Part shown: in pieces, positions 1-7,166 of the stretch
Numbering within the stretch: the stretch's first letter is position 1
Layout of the letters: each line of letters opens with the position of its first letter
NCBI GenBank assembly: GCA_046542355.1
Contig: JBKHBN010000037.1
Span: 1-18,387, forward strand
Origin: UBA1672 sp046542355
Lineage (GTDB): Bacteria > Pseudomonadota > Alphaproteobacteria > Micavibrionales > Micavibrionaceae
Length of the DNA: 18,387 nucleotides
Reading direction: 5' to 3'
Program-made: the position numbers and the translations under genes
Notes under the pieces: generated by a model
What the model saw: the letters and a program-made list of their open reading frames with translations, nothing else
Database searches by the model: none
What the model was told of the DNA's origin: nothing

Positions 1-1
1 T

Positions 2-292
2 ATTTCCTCAAAAGAGAGCATAACTGACGGCACAAAATTTTTTCCCAAGAGCATTTCTAAAATAGATAAGAAAAACGGCTTTGAGGGCAACGGCGTTTCA
101 TTTGTATATTCATTCATTGATAACCCGGCAGCCCCTAAAATTAAGATCCCTGTTGTTGGAGACAATTTTTTAAAACCTTTGAATGTACAAGTCTCTGCTG
201 TTCCCATTCCCGGCACTTTACCTTTGTTTGGGATAGGTCTTGTTGGGCTGATGGGGCTAAAAAAACGGCGTAAAGAAGCGGCTGTGGGATAA
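2..292 (+). CDS. C-terminal end of a PEP-CTERM (VPLPA-type) surface protein, 5' truncated
   Basis: The reading frame is open from the first base of the window to a TAA at 290-292 and gives the last 96 residues of a protein that begins upstream. The tail has the three parts of a PEP-CTERM-like sorting signal: a Val-Pro-Ile-Pro-Gly motif, a hydrophobic stretch (LPLFGIGLVGLMGL), and a basic cluster KKRRK six residues from the end. The VPxP form with Gly/Ala after it matches the VPLPA-CTERM variant known mostly from alphaproteobacteria. In this family the tail is recognised and cut by a membrane exosortase and the protein ends up outside the cell. The rest of the visible part is hydrophilic and not recognisable. 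The convergent downstream neighbour is a PrsT-type lipoprotein, which fits the same system. Family assignment of the tail is fairly sure; the mature protein's role is unknown. Confidence 0.75.
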   Translation: MSSKESITDGTKFFPKSISKIDKKNGFEGNGVSFVYSFIDNPAAPKIKIPVVGDNFLKPLNVQVSAVPIPGTLPLFGIGLVGLMGLKKRRKEAAVG

Positions 293-337
293 AACGAAAA
301 AACTTTTATTGATAACTCTTAAACATAATTTCGTGTT

Positions 338-2734
338 TTATTCAACGGCATAGAGAAGTTCTCTGGCGTCTTCGATTCCGTGATAATCAGCCCCTTCTAC
401 CAAAGCCTGCTTTAAGTATTTTTTTGCTTCGTCTTTGCGCCCGTCCATTTTTAAAAGAACAGAGCCGTAGTGATAACTGATTTGCGGATCAAGCGGAGCA
501 GGGGAGAGGGATACGGCGCGGCTTAAAATATTATACGCTTGCGCAAAGCGCCCTTGCCTGAAATATACCCAACCCAAAGTATCCAGAAAAGCCGGACTAT
601 CAGAATTTACAAATCGCTCTGCGGCTATTCTCGCTTTTTCCATGGCATCTTTATCATCGCTTTTGTGATCTGCAATAAGCTGCGCCATGTTATTGGCAAC
701 GAGATCAACCTTGTTGCTTCTTTGATATAAAGCTTCGTATATCGCGATTGCCTCATCAATATTTCCTGATTGGGCGAGATAGTTGGCTTTATAAACAGGC
801 GCGCCTATTTCATGGGGCAAGTTAGATCTGGCTTGATTCAAAACCTTGAGAGCTTCTTGGTTCCTACCTTTTTCCATCAAAATTTGAGCATACAGGATAT
901 ATGGGGCTTGCGTTTGTGGTTGATTTGCAACGGCCTTTTTGAAATACGCTTCGGCAGCATTAATTTCATTTAAAGCGAGATGAATACCGCCCAAAGCCGC
1001 AGCGACTTGTGCATTATCTGTTTGCAATGAGCCTAGGAAATCTTGTGTTTTCTCAATATCCTGCGTCTTTTCCGATAGCGCTAGAAGAGCTGAAAGCGCA
1101 TGCGCCGATAAAGCCGAATCCGGGTTTGCTGCAATGACATGCTGATAAAACCGTCTAGCGTCATTATATTCTTCCATTCCATCTTGTATTTGCCCCCTCA
1201 AAAACATCACCAAATGTTTTTGTTCTCCCAGCGCTTCTAATTTTTCAATAGCGTTGTGCGCTGCGCTCCACTGTTTTTGCTGAATGGCTACTCTCGCTTT
1301 ATTCTCCCAGCCTATCATATAAGAAGGGTTGCTTTTTGTGACGATGTCCAGAAGGTCTTCGGCGCGTTGATTATCGCCGCGCAGGGCATAAAGCTGCGCA
1401 AGCCGCACATGGCCGGATAAATCATCAGGGTTATACCGTATGGCATCGGTTAGGGTATCAATGGCAAGATCCATATGTCCTTGTATTATAAATATTTCAG
1501 TGAGCATATGATAGGCTTTAACAGCTGTTTGATCTTCATTTATTATCCTACGCAAGTCGGAAACGGCACTTTGATAATTTGCTTTTTGAAACAATAGGTT
1601 GGATCTTATAAACAAGGCATCCTTGCTATTGACATCTTTTTTCAAAATACCGTTAACCAGATTTTCTACGCGCTGCACATCCCCCTTGCGTAATTGTATA
1701 TAGGCAAGTAATGTGCTGGCATTGAGGCTAATTTGCTCGTCCGCGTTATTTTCTATGAGGCTATTTAAGGTCTGAACGGCCAAAGTATCCTTGTTGTGGC
1801 GGCTATATAAATCAGCCAGCCAAATGTACATAACTTTTTTTTGAGGTTGAGCGCTCATATATTTTTTTATTTCGTTTGCGGCTGCATCAAGTCCATAAAG
1901 CGTCTCAAGTAACTGCACCAAATCATGTTTGGCCTTAAGGTTATCAGGAAAAAAATTGATAATCTCGCGCAGTTCATCTTGTGCCTTGTCATTCTCACCC
2001 ATATCAGAAAAGATCTGAACCAGATCAAACCGGTAACGCGGCTCATTTGGATAAAGTTCAAAGAGCTTGCGATATACATCAGCAACGTTCTCAATATCGT
2101 TCTGCTCTCCATAAACAGCCGCCTTTAAAAGATGCAGGGATACTTCAGCGGGTTTATGCTTCAACCCCTCATCCAGTACCACCAGTGCCTGTTGTGGTTT
2201 TCCCTTTGCGCTATGAATGCCGGCAAGCACAGAATAGGAAATAACGTTGTCAGGCTCTAATTCCTGCGCCTTCTTGACCTGAGCCATAGCACCATCAAAA
2301 TCTTTCTTTCTCAAATATAAAGATCCTTTAATAGCGTGAGCAGTGGCATTATCAGGATCAATATCGAGCAAATGATCTACACGTTTTTCAACGTCATCAT
2401 AGCGCTGCGCAACCATAAAATAATGAACCAGCTTTGAAACAACCGGAGCAAAATTCCTGTCTTGTTGTTCTGCAACCATAAAAGCCTTGAAGGCTTGCGT
2501 CATGTTACCTTGCGCTTCTTCCACAAGTCCAAGACTATAAATCACCTCAGGATCTGTTGGAGATATTCGCGCCGCGTTCTTATATTCCGGTTTTGCCCTT
2601 ACATAATCTTCCTGCTCAAAGAGTTTATCCCCGCGGATCATATACTTCTCTTTGTTATCTTTTGTGTCGTTACATGCAGTCAGCGCCAGAACTAGACAAA
2701 GGACAGAAAAAAGTCTGAGGGGATAATGAAACAT
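338..2734 (-). CDS. prsT: PEP-CTERM system TPR-repeat lipoprotein (PrsT-like)
   Basis: A protein of 798 residues made almost wholly of tetratricopeptide repeats. It starts with a short basic and hydrophobic signal ending in the lipobox Leu-Thr-Ala-Cys (lipidated Cys21), followed by Asn-Asp, so it should be an outer-membrane or periplasm-facing lipoprotein. TPR units run from about residue 30 to the end (for example AHAIKGSLYLRKKDFDGAMA near 135). The end carries the DTLGWVYFRQGRF-type repeat common in the PEP-CTERM/XrtA TPR lipoprotein family, whose members are somewhat longer. These proteins accompany exosortase and exopolysaccharide genes and probably scaffold export. The frame extends one codon upstream to a TTG at 2737, but the ATG at 2734 with AGGAG ten bases before it is preferred. 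The convergent neighbour is a PEP-CTERM protein, which supports the call. A general TPR lipoprotein of another secretion system is the alternative. Confidence 0.72.
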   Translation of the reverse strand: MFHYPLRLFSVLCLVLALTACNDTKDNKEKYMIRGDKLFEQEDYVRAKPEYKNAARISPTDPEVIYSLGLVEEAQGNMTQAFKAFMVAEQQDRNFAPVVSKLVHYFMVAQRYDDVEKRVDHLLDIDPDNATAHAIKGSLYLRKKDFDGAMAQVKKAQELEPDNVISYSVLAGIHSAKGKPQQALVVLDEGLKHKPAEVSLHLLKAAVYGEQNDIENVADVYRKLFELYPNEPRYRFDLVQIFSDMGENDKAQDELREIINFFPDNLKAKHDLVQLLETLYGLDAAANEIKKYMSAQPQKKVMYIWLADLYSRHNKDTLAVQTLNSLIENNADEQISLNASTLLAYIQLRKGDVQRVENLVNGILKKDVNSKDALFIRSNLLFQKANYQSAVSDLRRIINEDQTAVKAYHMLTEIFIIQGHMDLAIDTLTDAIRYNPDDLSGHVRLAQLYALRGDNQRAEDLLDIVTKSNPSYMIGWENKARVAIQQKQWSAAHNAIEKLEALGEQKHLVMFLRGQIQDGMEEYNDARRFYQHVIAANPDSALSAHALSALLALSEKTQDIEKTQDFLGSLQTDNAQVAAALGGIHLALNEINAAEAYFKKAVANQPQTQAPYILYAQILMEKGRNQEALKVLNQARSNLPHEIGAPVYKANYLAQSGNIDEAIAIYEALYQRSNKVDLVANNMAQLIADHKSDDKDAMEKARIAAERFVNSDSPAFLDTLGWVYFRQGRFAQAYNILSRAVSLSPAPLDPQISYHYGSVLLKMDGRKDEAKKYLKQALVEGADYHGIEDARELLYAVE

Positions 2735-2886
2735 CAAAGCACAACTCCTGATGACAAATATTTTTTATTACAGGGCAAAAACTTGATGACCTTGGCAGGC
2801 TTTACCTTACCGATCACTTAAAATGCGTATGATGGTCATTGAGGGGTATAGTAAGACGTTTATTATTATAAGTCTACAAGCATATT

Positions 2887-2902
2887 ATGGCTATATAGCC
2901 AT
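2887..2902. repeat. Perfect 16-bp palindrome between the fusion gene and prsT
   Basis: ATGGCTATATAGCCAT is its own reverse complement. It lies 17 bases past the stop of the leftward membrane/methyltransferase gene and about 150 bases upstream of the prsT start. There is no loop and no T-run on either side, so it looks more like a dimeric protein-binding site than an intrinsic terminator. Its function is not known. Confidence 0.4.
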
Positions 2903-2918
2903 GCTATTTTTCATGGTC

Positions 2919-5198
2919 TTACTCTTCTTTTTTGCTGCTTTTCAATGCTTTTTCTCTTAATTCCTGGCGCCGTTTAAGACCGGTCACGTTGTTAAAGGAG
3001 CTTAGAATATTGGAAAACTGATCTGTCCATGCCGTTACTCCTGTTCGTTCACGTGCAGGATCCCAGCCCATTTCCTCAAGTCTTCCGATATAAGATTGAT
3101 CTTTGGCAAAAACAACAATATGTGCTTGATTTGTTTTGATGCCCGTATCCTCGACAACCTCTCCTTTCCCTAATTTTGCATAGGCAGGAAGACCGATCTT
3201 TTCGCCAATTTTTGATAAAACAGGCTCCAGATCCAGATACCGGTTGGAGACCTGTACCATCACAAAGCCATCAGACTTCAACTTCTTAATATATATCTTT
3301 ATGGCTTCTGTTGTCATAAGATGAACTGGAATACTATCAGAACTGAACGTATCGACCAAGATCAAGTCATATAGGCTATCGGGCTGCTTCTCAACGGATA
3401 ACCGCGCATCGCCCATAATTATATCGTAGGGACTCCCGCAATCAGACAGATAAGTGAAATATTTTGGATCTTCAGCAATCTTGACTACTTTTTGATCAAT
3501 TTCGTAGTAATCGAAATGCCGCCCTTCCTTTGTGTAGCACGCTGTTACACCAATCCCTAGACCCAATATAGCAACCCGTTGTTCTCCCGGTCTGGAATCA
3601 ATGATACTGAAAAGATCAGCGATCGGGCTTGTGCTTCCGTAATACGATATTTTCTTTAAAGCATGTTCTTTAGATAATGGCTGAGACCCGTGAAGGGTAC
3701 TACCACTTTTGAACATGCGCTGATTATCTCTTTCAAGGACTTTTATAACACCGAAAAAGCTGCGATCCCGCAGTATAACGTCTTGTTGAGATCGCAACTG
3801 TGGAACCAAAAGAGGAGGGATCACGATCATCGTTAAAAACCATCTGCGATCAATAAAGAACGTTCCAATACTCAAGAAAACTAAAGCGGTAAATGTCTGG
3901 ACTATGATACTGTCATAAATACAAATACCGATACCACCCAATACCATTGGTACTGCCAGCAGAGCTATATTGTTAAAATTAAAGTAATGTGCTGGAGCCT
4001 TCTTTATATCCTGAATCAAGGCTGAAAAAGCATATTGTGGTACATTGATATAGCGTGCGCCAACAGCCGCAATAAGCATCAGAGGGTATTCTATGGGGAT
4101 AATGAAAAAATTAGGAACAATAATGGCATTGAAGAATCCGCCTAAAGCTCCTCCCAACGACATAAAGAAATAAAACTCTGTTAATCTGTTTGCTGCCGGT
4201 CTGGATTGTGCTAGGGATGTATGACACGCCAGAGCCAGAAGGAAGAACACGGTTAGATGTAAGAAAATTGCAAGAACAGGCAGAGTATTGATCTCTTTGA
4301 ATGCGATCATTTGAAGACACAAAATAATAACAGCCATGCCACTGAAGGTCATAATCCGCTGCGAAGAGAACAGGGGCTTGCGGGCAAAAACCAGAACGAA
4401 TGTGCCAATATAAAGCGCAAGAGGAAGAACCCATAGCAAGGGCACTGAGGCTACATCAGTTGTGATGTGGGTGGTTAATGCAAGCATTAAGGCTGAAGGG
4501 ATAAATGCAAGGATAAGCCATTTTCTACGAAGTGCCCACGTAATATTATGGTCTTTATCACTGATCTCAAATTTATTGTTTTTTGCTTTAGAACTTTGTC
4601 CGTATTTCCACACCTGAACTGCACAAAAGCTTGTCAGGACAATAAGCGCAGCATAGCCATACATCCAGGCCAGACCCTGGGTATTTAATCTCATGAAAGG
4701 TTCTATCAAAACGGGATAAAGCAACAACCCGGCAACCGATCCCAGATTGCTGGCTCCATAGAGAAAGTAGGGGTCATTGGCGTCTTTATGAGGCGTGGCC
4801 GAGAACCATCTTTGTAGCATTGGCGCAGAACAGGAAATCACGAAAAACGGTCCACCAACAATAGCTGCCATCATAGCAATCTGCCAGAGGGTCGGATCTG
4901 TTCCGGCAGGCGGCTCCAGACCTTTTGGAATAATGGGAGGCAGGACAAAGAAGAAAGTAACCAGTAACACAATATGTAATACAGCCTGTACTCTGATATT
5001 CAGGAAATGCGACGTAGCATGCGCATAGGCATAACCGGCCAGCAAACTGACTTGAAAAAACAGCATTGAGGTGTTCCAGGTCTGGGGCGAGCCACCAAGG
5101 AGCGGAAGAACCATTTTTGAGAACATTGGCTGTATAGTAAAAAGCAGGGCTGCGCTGAGTAACAATGTCAGTGAAAAAACAGGAATATATAACTTCAT
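2919..5198 (-). CDS. Multi-pass membrane protein fused to a spermidine-synthase-like domain
   Basis: A 759-residue two-part protein. Roughly residues 1-470 are strongly hydrophobic, with about ten or more membrane segments, as in the group often labelled 'fused MFS/spermidine synthase'. Roughly residues 500-720 form a soluble Rossmann methyltransferase fold like SpeE: motif I is ILGLGIGVTA (near 536), an acidic strand end YYEID follows, then GDAR, then YDLILVDTFSSDSIP (near 606). True spermidine synthases have a Gly-Gly-Gly-Asp/Glu-Gly type motif I, which here is Gly-Leu-Gly-Ile-Gly, so polyamine synthesis should not be assumed. Substrate and direction of any transport are unknown. The start ATG has GGAG twelve bases upstream, a rather long spacing. 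The gene stands alone between the prsT region and the divergent MNIO operon. Confidence 0.75.
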   Translation of the reverse strand: MKLYIPVFSLTLLLSAALLFTIQPMFSKMVLPLLGGSPQTWNTSMLFFQVSLLAGYAYAHATSHFLNIRVQAVLHIVLLVTFFFVLPPIIPKGLEPPAGTDPTLWQIAMMAAIVGGPFFVISCSAPMLQRWFSATPHKDANDPYFLYGASNLGSVAGLLLYPVLIEPFMRLNTQGLAWMYGYAALIVLTSFCAVQVWKYGQSSKAKNNKFEISDKDHNITWALRRKWLILAFIPSALMLALTTHITTDVASVPLLWVLPLALYIGTFVLVFARKPLFSSQRIMTFSGMAVIILCLQMIAFKEINTLPVLAIFLHLTVFFLLALACHTSLAQSRPAANRLTEFYFFMSLGGALGGFFNAIIVPNFFIIPIEYPLMLIAAVGARYINVPQYAFSALIQDIKKAPAHYFNFNNIALLAVPMVLGGIGICIYDSIIVQTFTALVFLSIGTFFIDRRWFLTMIVIPPLLVPQLRSQQDVILRDRSFFGVIKVLERDNQRMFKSGSTLHGSQPLSKEHALKKISYYGSTSPIADLFSIIDSRPGEQRVAILGLGIGVTACYTKEGRHFDYYEIDQKVVKIAEDPKYFTYLSDCGSPYDIIMGDARLSVEKQPDSLYDLILVDTFSSDSIPVHLMTTEAIKIYIKKLKSDGFVMVQVSNRYLDLEPVLSKIGEKIGLPAYAKLGKGEVVEDTGIKTNQAHIVVFAKDQSYIGRLEEMGWDPARERTGVTAWTDQFSNILSSFNNVTGLKRRQELREKALKSSKKEE

Positions 5199-5377
5199 TG
5201 TGATAATTGTCTCCGGTCAGTGTCAACACACTTTAAAAAAGATGATTTTCTACCTCGCAGCATATACGACAAGCGATCATGGTGCACCCCAAAAACAAAA
5301 ACTATTCACCGGCACCGAGATACTTTCACGCGTTATGAAGCAAATATGTAACGATCTATTTTATCATTCCGAATGCT

Positions 5378-5406
5378 TTGATATCAGAAATTAATGCTGA
5401 TATATG
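5378..5406 (+). promoter_or_regulatory. Candidate promoter of the bufB-bufC pair with an operator-like inverted repeat in the spacer
   Basis: TTGATA (5378-5383) and TATATG (5401-5406) are separated by exactly 17 bases and resemble sigma-70 -35 and -10 boxes. A perfect 7-bp inverted repeat, ATATCAG (5381-5387) and CTGATAT (5397-5403) with a 9-base spacer, overlaps both boxes. This placement suits a dimeric repressor or a MerR-like activator. The start codon is 26 bases beyond the -10 box. This is read from sequence only; the regulator is not in view. Confidence 0.45.
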
Positions 5407-5431
5407 AGTACTTTAGAAATAAATGATATAA

Positions 5432-6319
5432 ATGGCGACTTATACTTATATACGTAAAGACGCATACCCGCTTCCCAAGCATCCTCACAAGGCTTGCGGT
5501 ATTGGTTTGCGCAGCGCGCATTACGAAGAAGTCCTAGAAGAAAAGCCTGATATTGGCTGGATAGAGGTTCATCCCGAAACTTATTTTGGCGGAGGAGAGC
5601 GCCGTCACTACCTTGCCAGAGCAAGAGAACTCTATCCGCTCAGCCTTCATGCTGTTGGCTTGTCCCTTGGCTCTGATCAGGCAGTCGATGAAAATCATAT
5701 GCGCCAAATCAAAGAGCTTGTGAACATATACGAGCCGTTTCAGATCTCTGATCATGTTTCTTGGAGCGCGAGCGGGAACGCTCATCTTAATGATCTTCTG
5801 CCGCTGCCATATACACAGGAAACACTGCAAAGACTGTGTGACAATATAGAACGCGTTCAAGAGTATTTTGGCCGCGCCATATTGGTTGAAAATCCATCAA
5901 CCTATATCTCTTTTAGTGCCGATGAAATGACTGAGTATGAGTTTATGAACCGGATTTCCCAGAAGACAGGATGTGGTATATTGCTTGATATTAATAATAT
6001 ATACGTGCAATCGGTCAATCACGGTATTGACCCCTACCATTATCTCGATAGCATAAAACAAAAACCGGTGAAGGAAATGCATCTTGCCGGACACACCGAA
6101 TGTAAATTTGATGATGGAACCTTGTTGGTTGATACTCATGATCAACCCGTTAGTGATGCGGTCTGGGCATTATATAAACATGCTGTGAAACGATTTGGCT
6201 CCGTGCCGACATTAATTGAATGGGATGGAGATCTTCCGTCTTTATCTAAACTGATCGCTGATGCTGATCAGGCACAATATATCATTGATACACAGGAAAA
6301 GAGTAGGAGGGTTGCGTAA
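5432..6319 (+). CDS. bufB: MNIO family (DUF692) iron-dependent peptide-modifying enzyme, BufB-like
   Basis: A 295-residue protein of the DUF692 / multinuclear non-haem iron-dependent oxidative enzyme family. Family members fold as a TIM barrel, bind two or three irons, and oxidise cysteines in small precursor peptides, as in bufferin and methanobactin maturation. Conserved blocks are intact: GIGLRSAHYEEVL (23-35), IEVHPETYFG (44-53), HAVGLSLGS (73-81), SDHVSW (106-111), VENPSTYI (152-159), LLDINNIYV (184-192), MHLAGHTE (216-223), VDTHDQPV (233-240) and IEWDGDLP (262-269), supplying the His, Asp and Glu residues that line the metal site. An in-frame TAA lies directly before the ATG, so no earlier start is possible, yet no Shine-Dalgarno is visible. 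It overlaps the downstream DUF2063 gene by one base. No DUF2282-type precursor gene is next to it, so the substrate is unknown. Confidence 0.88.
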   Translation: MATYTYIRKDAYPLPKHPHKACGIGLRSAHYEEVLEEKPDIGWIEVHPETYFGGGERRHYLARARELYPLSLHAVGLSLGSDQAVDENHMRQIKELVNIYEPFQISDHVSWSASGNAHLNDLLPLPYTQETLQRLCDNIERVQEYFGRAILVENPSTYISFSADEMTEYEFMNRISQKTGCGILLDINNIYVQSVNHGIDPYHYLDSIKQKPVKEMHLAGHTECKFDDGTLLVDTHDQPVSDAVWALYKHAVKRFGSVPTLIEWDGDLPSLSKLIADADQAQYIIDTQEKSRRVA

Positions 6320-7137
6320 TGCAGCTGCGTGACTTTCAGGAAAATTTCAAACAAACAATTTTAGAGCCATATTTTCTAAATTCAAATAACGAGGGCTTTG
6401 CTCGCGTGTTTCAGAAGAACCACGGTATTTCACTTGAGAACAGAATAAAAGTTTATCGCAGCAACATCATAAATAGCCTGACACAAACAACCATGAGCGC
6501 TCTACCCATGACAGAAAAACTGGTGGGGCGTGATTTTCTGGAACAGGCTGTGAGAGAATATGTATCACAGAATATGCCACAGCAGGGACATCTCACCTTG
6601 TACGGTATCACATTTCCGGATTTCATAAAAACATATGAGCCCGCGAGATCTTTGCCGCATTTACATGATGTTGCCAAGCTTGAATGGGTATGGAGGCGCG
6701 CTTATAACGCCAAAGATGATTTGCCTTTGGATGAGCAGGTACTGACAAAAATTGATACAAAGGATATGCCCAGGCTCCAATTCCTTTTCAGAGACTCATT
6801 TTCTCTTATTAAATCGGAATACCCGCTTGACAGAATTATTAATTTTTACCGGTATGAGGACAGCTTAGACATTCTTGATTTACATAAGCGTGAGTGCAAT
6901 TTAATGATTTACAGGCCATCTCTGAAAGTAGAATCCCGGCGCCTTGATGATACAGAATACTTGTTTCTTAAATCTTTGCAAAAAGGCCATACAATATATG
7001 AAACCGCTGGAATTGTTTTGGAAAAAGACCCCTCGTTCCATTTGGCTGATTATTTACAAAAGCATTTCGATATGGGAACATTTGCAGGGTATGACATACG
7101 GGACGTCACAAAAAAGCAGCCAACCATGAATAATTGA
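6319..7137 (+). CDS. bufC: DUF2063 / HvfC-BufC-like partner of the MNIO enzyme
   Basis: A 272-residue protein whose N-terminal half matches the DUF2063 (putative DNA-binding domain) family: an amphipathic start, then RIKVYRSNIINSL (42-54) and the ALPMTEKLVG block (61-70), followed by LHDVAKLEWVWRRAY (114-128). In bufferin and related RiPP operons this protein partners the MNIO enzyme and is thought to hold or present the precursor; the old DNA-binding label is doubtful. The ATG shares its first base with the bufB stop (TAATG). A strong AGGAGG at 6305-6310, eight bases upstream, lies inside bufB, so translation is coupled. Length is usual for the family. The specific peptide handled is not known because no candidate precursor is adjacent. 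Confidence 0.82.
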   Translation: MQLRDFQENFKQTILEPYFLNSNNEGFARVFQKNHGISLENRIKVYRSNIINSLTQTTMSALPMTEKLVGRDFLEQAVREYVSQNMPQQGHLTLYGITFPDFIKTYEPARSLPHLHDVAKLEWVWRRAYNAKDDLPLDEQVLTKIDTKDMPRLQFLFRDSFSLIKSEYPLDRIINFYRYEDSLDILDLHKRECNLMIYRPSLKVESRRLDDTEYLFLKSLQKGHTIYETAGIVLEKDPSFHLADYLQKHFDMGTFAGYDIRDVTKKQPTMNN

Positions 7138-7143
7138 CTGCTT
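7110..7143 (-). terminator. Possible intrinsic terminator of the chemoreceptor operon
   Basis: Read leftward, AAGCAG (7143-7138) and CTGCTT (7119-7114) can pair across an 18-base loop and are followed by Ts (opposite the A-run 7110-7115). It begins about 24 bases past the chemoreceptor stop and overlaps the end of bufC. The stem is only six base pairs, so the call is tentative. Confidence 0.35.
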
Positions 7144-7166
7144 CTTTATGATCCATTACTCAACGA

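Noticed and set aside
290..340. Possible two-way terminator between the PEP-CTERM gene and prsT (taaaacgaaa against tttcgtgtttta)
   Set aside because: The arms need a bulge, are almost all A/T, and are separated by 29 bases; too weak to call.
2887..2902. 16-bp palindrome as the terminator of the leftward fusion gene
   Set aside because: Perfect palindrome without a loop, and no T-run on the minus strand after it; kept only as a repeat.
5221..5226. Perfect TTGACA on the minus strand upstream of the fusion gene
   Set aside because: It lies only 23 bases before the start codon with no good -10 box at proper spacing.
5071..5394. Rightward open frame upstream of bufB as a possible precursor peptide gene
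   Set aside because: It runs largely antisense to the fusion gene, has no signal peptide at its start, and its few cysteines do not form a pattern like known MNIO substrates.
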